The notes beneath the pieces are model-generated. The model saw only the letters and a list, made by a program, of their open reading frames with translations, ran no database searches and was not told the DNA's origin. From positions 124,001 to 188,000 of the forward strand of contig UESW01003833.1 in the NCBI GenBank assembly GCA_900491605.1: a DNA stretch of 64,000 bases. Direction: 5' to 3'. This document shows positions 37,404 to 49,036 of this stretch, piece by piece; position 1 is the first letter of the stretch, and each line of letters begins with the position of its first letter. A program made the position numbers and the translations under genes. Source of the stretch: Calamus simplicifolius. Lineage: Eukaryota > Streptophyta > Magnoliopsida > Arecales > Arecaceae.

Positions 37404-37610
37404 ATGAGCGACGAGTCGACTCTGCCCTAGAAAAATCAATTTGGGACCACCTCGAGTCGGCTCGCGCAAACCCGGGTGTCGACTCGGCACAGACACAGAA
37501 AGGCCGTCCCGACATGGAGTCGACTCGCGCCAGAGAGGGGTCGACTCGAGAGTTTCAGTTGAAACTGGGAGTCGACTCCGATACGCATCGAGTCGGCTCC
37601 GAGACCATTT
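37404..37610. repeat. GRGTCGRCTCG motif array upstream of the Sirevirus-C extra ORF
   Basis: Seven copies lie in about 200 bases between the pol stop (37780) and the extra ORF start (37309). Motif order and spacers partly match the B copy (18836-19030). Confidence 0.85.
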
Positions 37611-37779
37611 CAGACCAAAATCATGAAATTTCTGAAATGTGTCCGGAAAATGATCATAAAAATTGATAAATAATCATTGGATATGAGTGAATCAATTAGA
37701 TATGAATTCTAGATAAGATTTCCTTAAGGATTGAGGATTTGAAAGAATCTTAGATAAAATTTCCTTAGGGGTTTCAAAT

Positions 37780-40700
37780 TCATTCTAAAGGATCACAAAT
37801 ACCTAACTCTCCTCTAAGATAACAGAATCTTTCTTCATTTAAAGGTTTAGTGAATATGTCAGCTAATTGATCTTCAGTGTTAACATAATCAAGACATATT
37901 TCATTATTTGCTACATGTTCTCTTATAAAATGATATCTGATTTCTATGTGTTTAGTTCTTGAATGTTGAATTGGATTCTTTGTTAGATTAATTGCGCTAG
38001 TGTTATCACATCTTATGGGTGTCTTATCAAGTGTGATACCATAGTCTTCAAGTTGTCGCTTAATCCATAGGATTTGCGCACAGCAACTTCCAGCTGCTAC
38101 ATATTCAGCTTCAGTAGTTGATAATGCAACTGAATTTTGCTTTTTGCTAAACCATGTGATTAAGTTACTTCCTAAGAAATGGCATGCACCACTTGTGCTT
38201 TTTCTATCTAGTTTGCATCCAGCATAATCAGAATCTGAATATGCAATTAGATTTAATGTGGAGTCTCTAGAATACCATAAACCTACATTTTTTGTTCCAC
38301 TTACATATCTTAGTATTCTTTTAACAGCTATTAAATGTGATTCTTTAGGTTCAGATTGAAATCTAGCACATAAACATACTGAAAACATAATGTCTGGTCT
38401 ACTTGCTGTTAAATAAAGAAGGGATCCGATTATACCTCGATAATACTTTTGATCAACCTTTTTACCTTCTTCATCTTTGTCCAGCTTGCATGAAGGACTC
38501 ATTGGAGTTCCGAGGGGTTTCATTGATTCCATACCAAACTTTTTGAGTAGTTCTCTTGTGTATTTTGTTTGGTTGATGAAGATTCCCTCTTTGCTTTGTT
38601 TGATCTGGAGTCCAAGGAAGAAGTTGAGTTCTCCCATCATGCTCATCTCGAATTCTCCCTGCATCAACTTTGCAAATTCTTGACAAAGAGAATCGTTAGT
38701 AGCACCAAAAATAATGTCATCTACGTATATTTGTACTACAAGTAAATCTTTACTTTTTCTTTTCAAAAACAAGTTTTATCAACATTTCCTCTTGTAAAAT
38801 CATTTTCTATTAAGAATTTACTTAACCTATCATACCAAGCTCTAGGTGCTTGTTTCAAACCATATAAAGCTTTGTGCAATTTAAAAACGTGATTTGAAAA
38901 CTCGTGATCTTCAAAACCTGGTGGTTGTTCTACATAAACTTCTTCATTTATAAATCCATTTAAAAATGCGCTTTTTACATCCATTTGAAATAAGTTAAAG
39001 TTCATATGACATGCAAATGCAAGTAATAGCCTAATGGCTTCTAATCTAGCTACAGGTGCAAAGGTTTCATCAAAATCAATACCTTCCTCTTGATTATATC
39101 CTTTAGCAACCAATCTAGCTTTGTTTCTAATTACAATGCCATTTTCATCTAGTTTATTTCTAAAAACCCATTTTGATCCTATTACAGAATGATTTTTAGG
39201 TCTTTCAACTAAAGTCCAAACATTATTTCTTGTAAATTGATTTAGTTCTTCTTGCATTGCTAACATCCAATTATTATCTTTTTCAGCTTCTTCAATAGTT
39301 TTAGGTTCAATTTGTGATACAAATGCAAGATGATTACTAATATTTCTCATGTATGATCTAGTCCTTATTCCTTGAGATGGATCGCCTATAATCAATTCCT
39401 TAGGATGACTATGAGCATATCTCCAGTCTCTTGGAAGATCTACATCATTATGATCAATATTGACATCATCGTCCTTATGTGAATCATCATCTTTAGCTTC
39501 TTGCTCATGATCAGAAGATACTTCAATATTAAGTTTTTCAAGATCTTTTTCAATTATGTTTGTATCTTCCTCATCATCAAGCTTTTCAGAACTAGATGCT
39601 AAAGACTCATCAAAAACTATATGAATGGATTCTTCAACTACTAAGGTTTTCTTGTTAAATACTCTATAAGCTTTACTAGTTGTTGAATATCCTAAAAAGA
39701 TTCCTTCATCAGATTTAGCATCAAATTTTCCTAAATTGTTTTTACCATTATTATGAATGAAACATTTACATCCAAATGCATGAAAGTATTTTATATTTGG
39801 TTTTCTTTCATTCCATAATTCATAAGGTGTTTTCTTTAATATTGGTCTTATTAAGGCTCTATTTAAGATGTAACATGCTGTGTTAATTGCTTCCGCCCAA
39901 AAGTACTTTGGTAAGTTACTTTCGCATAGCATGGTACGGGCCATGTCTTCTAGAGTCCTATTTTTCTTTCAACTACACCATTTTGCTGTGGAGTCCTAGG
40001 GGCTGAAAAATTATGATTAATTCCATTTTCAGAACAAAAACTTTCAAATAAGTGATTTTCAAATTCTGTTCCATGATCACTTCTTAGAGATACTATAGTA
40101 GTGTTTTTCTCATTTGTGACTTTCTTGAAGAATTTCAGGAATATCGAGAAAGTCTCATCTTTGTGAGCTAAAAACATTACCCAAGTATATCTAGAATAAT
40201 CATCTACAATCACTAGACCATATTTCTTTCCTCCTAGACTTGTGGTTCTAGTTGGTCCGAAAAGATCCATGTGAAGTAGCTCTAGTGCCCTAGAAGTTGA
40301 AACAATGTTTTTAGATTTAAAAGAACTTCTAGTTTGTTTTCCAAATTGACATGCATCACATATTTTATTATTTTCAAAATCTAGTTTAGGTAATCCTTTA
40401 ACTAAATCCATTTTAATTAGTTTTGAAATAAGGTGTGTGCTTGCATGACCTAATCTACGATGCCACAACCAACTAATTTCATTTATGTTAGCATTGTCAG
40501 CAATTAAGCAATGATCACTCAAAGATAATTTTTCTAGATCAACTAAGTAAACATTGCCATGTCTATAACCAGTAAATACAATGCTATCATCAATAGAATT
40601 AGTTACAGTGCATACAGAAGATTTAAATGAAACATTAAAATTTTTATCACATAATTGACTTATACTTATTAGATTATGCTTCAAACCATCAACATAAAGT

Positions 40701-40915
40701 ACATTATCAATAAATGTAGATGGAGTTATACGGACTTTACCAAGGCCCATAATTTGACCTTTACCGTTATCGCCAAACGTAACAACTCCACCTTTCTTTT
40801 CTTCTAGGGTGATGAATTCATCTTTGTCACCCGTCATATGTCTTGAGCAGCCACTATCAAGGTACCACTTTTTCTTTGATCTTTTGGCTACAAGACATTC
40901 CTGCAACATAATCAA
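37780..40915 (-). pseudogene. Sirevirus-C pol (protease, integrase, RT, RNase H), two frameshifts
   Basis: From 40915: protease WYLDSGCSRHMTG near 40870; integrase finger WHRRLGHAS ... CDACQFGKQ (40470-40340); integrase core with HMDLFGP, LRSDHGTEF and NGVVERK (40270-39965). RT follows, with WVFRNKLDENG near 39160, MDVKSAFLNGF near 38970 and the catalytic IYVDDIIFGA near 38720. RNase H has YSDSDYAGCKLDRKST near 38230, LSTTEAEYVAAG near 38110 and CDNTSAIN near 38010. One-base deletions in homopolymers near 39957 and 38766 split it into pieces of 321, 393 and 330 residues, and each piece is otherwise open. Ends at the stop at 37780. Confidence 0.95.
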
Positions 40916-42667
40916 ACTTTATGTTTAGGTACCCAAGCTTTCTTGGGTCCTTCATGGTTAGCAGCAACAAAAATTGTTCCTTTCGGAACCCATATTTTCT
41001 TAGCTTTAACATTTAACTTGTTGTTATTATTTAACGTTTTGCATTCAAATGATTTATGACCTTTTTCATTACATTTGAAACAAGTTATATTACTTTGGTT
41101 GGCTTTTATAAAAATATTCTTTAAAGATTTTTGTTTCCTTAATGTGTTATATCCTAAACCTGCTTTGTCAAAAACAGCTTTTTGACTATCTAAGATCATG
41201 TTAAGTTTAGTTGAACTTAAAGTGAATTTCTCAACAATGTCTTTATATTTTTTAACATCTTTCTTAAGAGAGTCATTTTCTTTAACTTGCTGTTCTTTTT
41301 CTAAAGCTAAAGTTTTTAATTGATCTTTTAAATCTTTGTTGAGTTTTTAGTTTCAGATTTTAACAAATCTATTTCTTGATTAAGATTATCTCTTTCTTTG
41401 CTAAGTTCTTCTTTTTCATTTGTTAAGTTCTTAACTTCTAAAGCTAATTCATTTTTACTTTTAGCTAAGCTAATATTGTCATTTTTCAAAAACTTATACT
41501 TCTTTTTCAATGATTTAAAATCAATCATAAGTTCATTAAAAGCCTCAAACATTTCATCAAATGTAAATTCATCATCGGGGTTTCGGTACTTACCTCATTG
41601 TCGTTGTCGTCGTCGTTGGCCATGAAGCAGACATTAGCAACTTCTTTTTGTTCTTCTTCTTCGGAAGAAGACTCTTCACTATCAGTCCAAGTTGCCATGT
41701 AGGCCTTTTTCTTTTTCTTGTAGGCCTTCTTAAGTAAAGGACAGTCATATCTAAAATGCCCTGGTTTTTTACATTCATAGCATACTAAGGGCTCTTTCTC
41801 TTTGTCCTTTTCCTTTTTCTTATCCTTTTCTTTTTCTCCTTCCATTTTTGAAACAAATCTCTTTTTGTGGAAGGGCCTCCTTCTTTGCATAAATTTCTTG
41901 AACTTCCTTGCAAGGAGGGCTGACTCATCATCATCATCTGCTGCTTATTTCCTTTTCCGCAGCTTTGAGGGCGATGGTCTTCTTCTTTCTTGACTCATCC
42001 TCATTGACATGTTGTTTGACTTGAAGCTCATGAGTCATCAGCGAACCAAGAAGCTCTTCCAATGGTAGGATGTTCAGATCTTTGGCTTCTTGTATGGCGG
42101 TCACCTTGGCTTCCCAAGTCCTGGAAGTGACCTAAGGATTTTGCGAACAAGCTCAGAATTAGTATAAACTTTTCCAAGACTTTTCAAACCATTCACAATA
42201 TCAGTAAATCTAGTGAACATGCATGTGATGGTTTCATTTTGTTCCATAGTAAATAATTCATATTTATGAACCAAAATATTTATCTTTGATTCTTTTACTT
42301 GGTTTGTTCCTTCATGAGTTATTTCCAACCTATCCCAAATTTCTTTTGCGGAATTACAAGTTGAGATTCGGTTGAATTCATTTGAGTCTAAGGAACAATA
42401 TAAAATATTAATGGCCTTAGCATTTAGTTGTGCCATTCTCCTATCATTATCATTCCAATCCCTTTCGGGTTTAGGAACAATAGTGCCATCAATAAGGTGT
42501 GTGGGTGTACTAGGTCCATTTATTATTACTCCCCACAATTCATAGTCCGAAGCTTGAATGAATATTCTCATTCTAGCTTTCCAATATGAATAGTTGGTTC
42601 CATTAAATAAAGGAGGTCGATTCGTAGAATGACCTTCAGCAAAACTTGAACCAATTTGTGTTGCCAT
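40912..42667 (-). pseudogene. Sirevirus-C gag, frameshifted
   Basis: ATG at 42667 starts a 188-residue open block (ELWGVIINGPSTPTHLIDG and further), broken by a one-base loss near 42120. Further breaks fall near 41940, 41575 and 41335. It carries a first knuckle CYECKKPGHFRYDC near 41780, an acidic stretch, a coiled coil (41330-41552) and a second knuckle CFKCNEKGHKSFEC near 41080. The last block ends AWVPKHKV at the stop 40912-40914. Pol begins in the -1 frame at that point. Confidence 0.92.
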
Positions 42668-42715
42668 ATGGATCTTTAGCCCTTGATCGTGAGATCAAAT
42701 TCTAAATGAGCACTT

Positions 42716-42727
42716 GCTCTGATACCA
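42716..42727 (-). other. Sirevirus-C primer-binding site
   Basis: Minus strand TGGTATCAGAGC, two bases from the 5' LTR end. Confidence 0.92.
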
Positions 42728-43652
42728 ATTGTTGGCCCAGATGGCAACCCAAGAGGGGGGGGTGAATTGGGTTCTTAAAAATTTAAGACTTTTTAGAAGA
42801 TTTAAACTGATTTGCTCAAGATGTGCAAGTGAGTGAAATTAACTAATAAGCAATGCACAAGCAATTAATAAAGAGAGATAGAGAGAGAGAAAATATAGCA
42901 CGGCAAACACAAGATAATTTTATAGTGGTTCGGTGCAACCAACACCTACGTCCACTCCCAAGATTCACTTGGGTCCACACTATAATCTCTCTAGATTACA
43001 GCCGAGTTGTTTTCCAAGCTCACAACTCAAACTTGTTGTTTTACCGGGTGCACAACGAACCCAGCTGGTTTTAACTCGGGCTTACCAGCACAAAACCCTA
43101 CACGTTGTTTTTCACGGGCTCACAACTAACCCAACACAAGCACTCCGGCTTGTAACGAGGTATACCAACCTCCACTGATTCAATCCACTGATTGAATCAG
43201 CAAACAATAAGAATAAAGTGTTTGGATAATGAAATGCTCCCCTTGAGCAAATATACAAATGAAGTACAAAAATAATAAAAGGTTAGAAAAGCCTGATAGT
43301 ATTGCAGATGGTAGTGGCTTGGGCTTTCTTCCTTCTTCTCTTTAACTCCTCTTGAAAGTTGAATCACGCCTCAGCAAGATTCTTGACCGTTGAAGACTTT
43401 GGAGTTGAGATGAAGCTTTTTCTCTTTTGAAAATCCTCCGATTTGATCTTTGAAACGCTCTTGGATTTTCTTTTGACTTTTGTGGATTGAAGATCTGGAG
43501 CAGACGAAACTTCCTCTTGGATTTCACTCCTTTTGAATCACTCTTCTTTGAGCTAGATGATTTTTCCAATATGCTCTGTTTTTCCCTCTTTTCAAAAGAT
43601 ATTCTTTTCTCTCTTTGATTTTCTCGATTGTTTGATTTGAAAAGAGCTCCTC

Positions 43653-43660
43653 TATTTATA
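43653..43660 (-). promoter_or_regulatory. Sirevirus-C LTR TATA box
   Basis: Minus strand TATAAATA in the context CTATAAATAGAGGAGC, at the same distance from the palindrome array as in Sirevirus-B. Confidence 0.75.
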
Positions 43661-43767
43661 GAATCTGCAAAAATATATCCGTTAGAGACAAGGAAAAATA
43701 GCCGTTATTTGAAAAATCTTACCGTTGGGGCTGATGTGTCATCGTTAAAAATCGCGCCCAGATTTGC

Positions 43768-44090
43768 TGGAGTCGACTCATGCTTTTCCCGAGTCGGCTC
43801 GAGCTCGTCTTACCAAAAATAGAAATGTTAAAAAGGTTAGGGGTCGACTCGCTAAAAGTGAAGTGTCGACTCCTGAAAGTCGGGAGTCGACTCGTGAAAG
43901 GCTTGGGGTCGACTCGAGAGGTGCTCAGAAAAACACTCTTCTGGTGTCTGAGCGGAGTCGACTCGCACAGTCCAGGAGTCGGCTCGACAGAATCAGGGGT
44001 CGACTCGACAATTTCATGGGTCGACTCGACACAGATGCACATTTCTGTACACTGAGCGGAGTCGACTCTGAAACTCAGGAGTCGGCTCCG
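43768..44090. repeat. GRGTCGRCTCG palindrome array in the Sirevirus-C U3
   Basis: Twelve copies in about 320 bases: six GAGTCGACTC/GAGTCGGCTC types near each end and GGGTCGACTC types between. The spacers differ almost completely from those of Sirevirus-B, yet the motif itself is preserved. Confidence 0.9.
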
Positions 44091-44448
44091 GAACGTATCA
44101 AAAATCAGAAACTTTTCTGATTGACATTAAAATCGTTCCAGATTCATTTTAATTCATTGTTTTGACATGAAATCAATAAATTAACATTTAGAATTGATTC
44201 AAGAACTAATCCAAAACTTTTTGAATAAAACATGAATTATAACATTTCTTTTCGAAAGTTTGAATATTGAGCTTAAAGTCACTTTCAAAATTGATTAAAG
44301 TTAAACTTGAGCATTCTCATTGATTGTTCAAAATAAATTTGTTGCTCATTTTCATAAACTCATTACATCCTTTAATAAACTCAATGGTTTTAGTAATCAT
44401 CAAAATCAAAAGGATTGGATCATATAATTTTTCTATAATCTTTCAACA

Positions 44449-44978
44449 GCAAGGATGGAGCTTAGGATTGTCTCTGACCAAAACTCCATCGGGAGAGACG
44501 GCACCCGAATCCACATGAGGGTAGAAGCTAAGGAAGAATCCGAAGGAATGAATTCCAGCCTCCAGTCTTCCATGGCAATGACCTGGCCGTTGGCAACGCA
44601 TGGATTACCCAATGCCATCAATTTTGCAGCAGGGTCGGAGAACCGGATCAAATTGTGGCGGTGGGCCAAGCTGATAGTTTCAATTGAACCAGCCACTCCA
44701 GCACGGCGGAGCTCCCTAACGATGGCTTCAGGGGGAATCCACTTTAGTAAGCTCCTGGCAATGACTGCCTTGGCTCCCCAGTCGGAGGTCTCCTCCTCTA
44801 GCGCCTGAAGAGGAACCTGAACCACGTCCGGAAACTGACGTTCCAGTGCTGCAATAGTCGCCGGAGACGGAGAAGAAGAGACCCATTCAAACCGGCTGCT
44901 TGGGAACCGACTACCTCCCTTTCCCTCCATCTTTCCCCCATCAAAGGCCACCAGAATGGCATTCACTGGCGAACCCAT
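44449..44978 (-). pseudogene. LINE-2 ORF1, 5' portion
   Basis: ATG at 44978 begins the N-terminal module. FEWVSSSPSPATIAALERQFPDV near 44880 aligns with the LINE-1 ORF1 start, and WRLEFIPSDSSLASTLMWIRV near 44530 with its DUF4283 segment. The frame is open to the Sirevirus-C junction at 44449 and would continue at 33837. An internal ATG at about 44930 is an alternative start. Confidence 0.85.
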
Positions 44979-45302
44979 CAACTAAGAGGAAGGCAAGCCA
45001 AAGGATTGAAGATCGCCGGAGATCGGCCACCACCGTGCCGCAGGCATGAATCTTAAAGCAACACAAGAAAAAAGCTCCACACGAACCTTAAAGCAACTTC
45101 CTACCATCTTTGCTGGTTGGAGATTTCAACAGGATTCTTTCAAGATCCAATTAGGTAAGAAAATTTATTAGACTGATTGGATGGAAAGGAATGAAGGGAA
45201 GGGAAAGGACAAGAAGTAAGTTACTTTGTTTAGAAGAAAGGTGAAAGAAAAAGAGAGAAGGGAATGGGAGTGACCGATTCTCCTTCTTTTTCCCTCACTA
45301 AG

Positions 45303-47512
45303 TGTAATCCTCGGTAATAAATCTGGGATTACCTGGATCGCGGACGACAGGATTTCCGAGTCTACGTGTGATGGGTGAAGTTTCGTTTCACGCTTTTGAG
45401 TTCCCAATCTCCTTGAGCCGAAGCGTCGCGAGGCTTCTTCATCGGCTTTAAAAGAGAGCGTGGGCAACTCTTTCATTCATCCTCGCACAAGTCTTCAGCC
45501 GGTAAGCTTCCTACTCGTGTGGGAGAGAGAGAGAGCCATAGACGAATAAGGGCCATGACAGTCCTTATGTGTCGATTTGGGTTCAGGCCCGATGGCATAC
45601 TCGTCGCCTCGCCGGGCCTGAGCTATGGCCGACGGCCCCATCGGCACCGAAGGCGGCATCTGGTGGGGGATCGGACATAGGAGAGAGGAAGAGAGGGCCA
45701 AGGCGGTCCTTCTCCTGGGCGGCCTGCCCGAATCGGCTCTCGCGTTGGTTCAGGCCCGGTAGCATGCTTGCTGCCTTGCCAAGCCTAGGGGGCGGCCGAT
45801 GACCCCCACCGATGCTGGGTGAGCATTCGGTGAGGGTCCGGCCGGCTGGTGATGACCGACCATGCCATTGGCATAGTAGGCAGCCATGGGAGAAAGAGAA
45901 GAGAAAGGGAGAGAAAGAGAGAAAGAGGGAGAATGAGAGAGAGGGGAGGCACGGCCGCGGCGGCGACCGGTCTGCCCGAGGAATGGTCAGTGGCGGCCCT
46001 GGCCACCGGCATGGGTCTCCCCTGGTTCGGGTGAACCAGGGGAGAGGGAGAAATAAGGATGAAAATAGGGGAAGACCTGTTTTGGGCTTTGGGTTGTGTT
46101 GGGTCGGCCCAATGAGCCCCTTTTGAGCAGAATTTTGGGCCTTGTATTGGGCTAGGAATGGAGAAAAGAGATTATAGCTTGCATTAGTTTTAATTCTAGT
46201 TTCAGAAGAAATTTTTATTTCCCCATTTGGACTAGTAATTTTGGAAATAATTAAGCCCAAAGTTAGGCCCAGAATTAGACCGGATAGAATTTATGGGACA
46301 CTTTGTTATTCCAATTTTAGAGAATTAATTATTTAAAATAATGCTGTAGGTACCCAGATGTTCAAAAAATTGGTTTACATTTTGGGATTAGCGTGCTGAG
46401 GTAAGTAAGCCAATTATCATGATTTCATAAATTATTTAATATATAGATCTTTGGATTTATAGCTGTATAATTTTTGAAATGAGAAAAAAATGAAATTTTG
46501 ATATTTGATTTAGTTATTTTAAAATTAGTAAATAGTACCATGAGTATGCAATTGAGTATTTTCTATGGTTATATAATGGATTTATAAATATGCAAAAGAT
46601 GAAGGATATGATTTTGACTTTGCAAAATATATTGGTACTATTGATATATTTATATGCAATTGCTAATAATGTTCAAACTACTGTATATGTGAGAAGCTTA
46701 TGCTTATGTTGATACATGATATGTTACATGCAAAATATGATGATAATAATTGAGAATATACTTATATGTGTCGCCACGGTTCTCATATGATGTGAAATGA
46801 TGTGATATGTCAAGAAATATAGGATCCACCTCCACAGGGGGAATATATGGAGGACACACATATGTAGGATGTATTGTGATTGATTATAATATATGGCATA
46901 ACGCTGGTACTAGGACCCTTCCTCTTAAGGGACATTTAAGAGCGATACACTAGTTGGGTGTTGTAGGGCTGTAGGACACATAAGAATTGGTAATTATATA
47001 GATACAGTGGGTTTGTTTAGATTGCATATTTCGGCATTTATTGTGTGACTAAGCTTCCAAAATTACTTTGAGCAAATGATATGCATGCTCTGATAACATG
47101 GCAAAATATATTTGAAATTGAAAGCTTTTTACATGTATTTTACATGAAAATCTGATTTGATAATATCTTGAAATGATTATATTATATTATAGTAGGCTTA
47201 CTTATTGAGTGTAAGCTCATTTAAATCTCATAATATTTTTCAAAGCCACAAGACTGAAGAAGAAAATATGGGGTAGATGGAGCTTCTCTTAAAATAAATT
47301 AGATCCAACATTTTGATGTAACCCCAGTTATTTATGTTTGTAGGGCATATAGTCCAAAACTTATATTTATGGCTTGTATTAAAGTTATTGACTTTGAATA
47401 ACATATAGTTATTGCCTCTTCTTAAATTAAGTATTATGATTCAGGATGCCTTGCATGCTTGGCATGCGGTGGATTGTCACCTTGGATCTAATATTGGGTT
47501 TGGGGCATGACA
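45303..47512 (+). repeat. Gypsy 5' LTR
   Basis: Runs from TGTAATCC to GGGGCATGACA (2210 bases). It includes a GC-rich purine segment (45600-46060) whose long open frames are compositional. An AT-rich 3' half follows. It aligns with 52661-54647 with many substitutions. Confidence 0.92.
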
Positions 47513-47519
47513 GCTTTAG

Positions 47520-47531
47520 TGGTATCAGAGC
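47520..47531 (+). other. Gypsy primer-binding site
   Basis: TGGTATCAGAGC, seven bases after the LTR, matching initiator tRNA-Met. Confidence 0.9.
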
Positions 47532-47696
47532 CTAGGTTATGACCTTAGGGACACATACATGATGACATCTAGGCAAATACTAGGATGACATTGAGACGAT
47601 TGTAACTTTAAAGGAATTTCAGAGACTATGCTTTGAAAGCCTGAAATTTAAAGTTTATCATGATATTAATGAAAAATAATTTATTAGGAGATAGGA

Positions 47697-49036
47697 ATGG
47701 CTTGTCGCACTAGAAGCCAACAAAATGATGAGGGCTCCCAGGTTGGTAATTTTAGTCAGCATGGAGGCCAGGAAGCTACCAGAGGTGCTGGCCCTATCAA
47801 TCAAGTCGGGGCTGATCACCAGCAACTCCAGACCGAGATGCTTTAGGTTCTCTCGGGTATGGCGCAGTCGATGTGGGACATGCAACAACAGATCCTGTAG
47901 GCTTTGTCCACTCAGCCTGCTCCTACCGTTCCACAAACGCAGCCTGCTCCTACCGTTCCGCAGACTCAGCCTGCTCATACTGTTTCACAGACTCAGCCTA
48001 CCTCTCCTGTTTTGCAGACTCAGCCTGCTTCTATAGTTTCGTAGACTCAGCCTGCTCCTACTGTTTCGCAGACTCAGCCTGCCCCTCCTGCTCCACAAAC
48101 TCAGCCAACCTTACCTACTCAATCCGCACCATTGACCCAGCCTACTCCACCTCAACCCTAGGTAGGGGTTGGCCACAACTTTGCTGACTTCAAAAGTTTT
48201 GCCCCTGCCCCTTTCACTGGATCCACCAACCCTGTTGATGCTAAGCGATGGATGCGAGATATGGAGAAGGCTTTCATGGCCCATGGTAGCCAAGAGAAGG
48301 AGCGGATTAGATTTGCCACCTATCTTCTCTAGTAAAAGGCTTATGATTGGTGGTTAGTTGAGGAGCAACGATGGGATGGACGGACTATTACTTGGGGAGA
48401 GTTTAGGGAGACCTTTTTTGATAAATACTTCCCCAGTAGTGTGGACAGATGGAATCATAATTTATCAAATTGGAGCAAATGAATCTTTCCGTGGCCCAGT
48501 ATGAAGTTGAATTCACCAGGTTGGCCCGGTTTGCTCCAAATATAGTGACCAATGAGATGGCCAAGATCACCAGATTCACTGAGGGACTGCGGCCTAGACT
48601 GAGGCAAGCAGTCAATGCATTTGAGCTTTCCACTTACAGTGCTGTGGTGAATAAGGCCTTGGTGATTGAGAGGGATATGAATGCAGTCCAGAGAGATTGG
48701 GAGTAGCAGAGAAAGAGAAAATGGCCTATTTCTGGCCAATTCCCAGCTCAGGCCAAGAAGAAAGGCACACATTAGGCCCCAGCAGGACAAAGGAATAGGA
48801 AGACTCGTTGCCTTCACTGTGGAAACTTCCACCCAGGAAGGTCTTGCTATAGATTGCCTGGTGCCTACTTCCTATGTAGGAAAGCAGATCACAAGATGGC
48901 CATCTATCCCCTTTGGAAGGATCAGCATCCCTCTTCAGATCAAGAGAAGATCCAGCAGTAGCAGCCATCTAGGACCCAGAGAAGGGTCTTTACCCTCACT
49001 CAGCAGGATGCTGCCGCCTCTAATTCTGTGGTGATA
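47697..49036 (+). pseudogene. Gypsy gag, decayed
   Basis: ATG at 47697 opens MACRTRSQQND. A Gln/Pro-rich tandem segment follows (see 47913-48110). Then comes a retrotransposon-gag capsid region (FAPAPFTGSTNPVDAKRWMRD near 48200, FFDKYFPSSVDRW near 48420, YEVEFTRLARFAP near 48505). The zinc knuckle region near 48800 reads CLHCGNFHPGRSCY. Stops appear at about 47853, 47895, 48042, 48160, 48330, 48705, 48772 and 48958, and a frameshift lies near 48460. Gag can no longer be made. Confidence 0.87.
47913..48110 (+). repeat. 27-base in-frame tandem repeat in Gypsy gag
   Basis: About seven copies encode variants of TQPAPTVSQ (for example TQPAPTVPQ, TQPAHTVSQ, TQPTSPVLQ). The period is 27 bases, so expansion and contraction keep the frame. 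It lies between the short N terminus and the capsid domain. Confidence 0.85.

Larger units (their letters stand above)
33838..44448 (-). mobile_element. Sirevirus-C: Sirevirus-type Copia retrotransposon nested in LINE-2
   Basis: Ends TGTTGGCCC (33838) and CTTTCAACA (44448). Flanking 5-mers TCAAG (33833-33837) and GCAAG (44449-44453) are a target duplication with one mismatch. It has two nearly identical LTRs of about 1.72 kb, gag and pol on the minus strand, an extra ORF after pol, multiple polypurine tracts and palindrome-rich U3. Pol has only two frameshifts, making it the least damaged element in the window. Confidence 0.95.
42730..44448 (-). repeat. Sirevirus-C 5' LTR
   Basis: Near-identical to 33838-35554. 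Minus-strand order: U3 with the palindromic array, TATA box, then R/U5 ending CCAACA. Confidence 0.95.
28507..45097 (-). mobile_element. LINE-2: L1-type LINE with RNase H, split by Sirevirus-C
   Basis: The minus-strand element has its poly(A) end at 28504-28512 (T run on plus). It is flanked by a 14-base direct repeat TTCCTAYCATCTTT at 28493-28506 and 45098-45111, with one mismatch. Without Sirevirus-C and its duplication it is about 6.0 kb, matching LINE-1, so it was also full length. It carries ORF1 (split: 44978-44449 and 33837-32650) and ORF2 (32675-28527). The 5' leader at 44979-45097 is GC-rich. Confidence 0.92.

Noticed and set aside
45583..46260. 225-codon minus-strand frame in the Gypsy 5' LTR
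   Set aside because: Lies in purine/GC-biased LTR sequence and is antisense to the element. The equivalent frame in the other LTR is broken.
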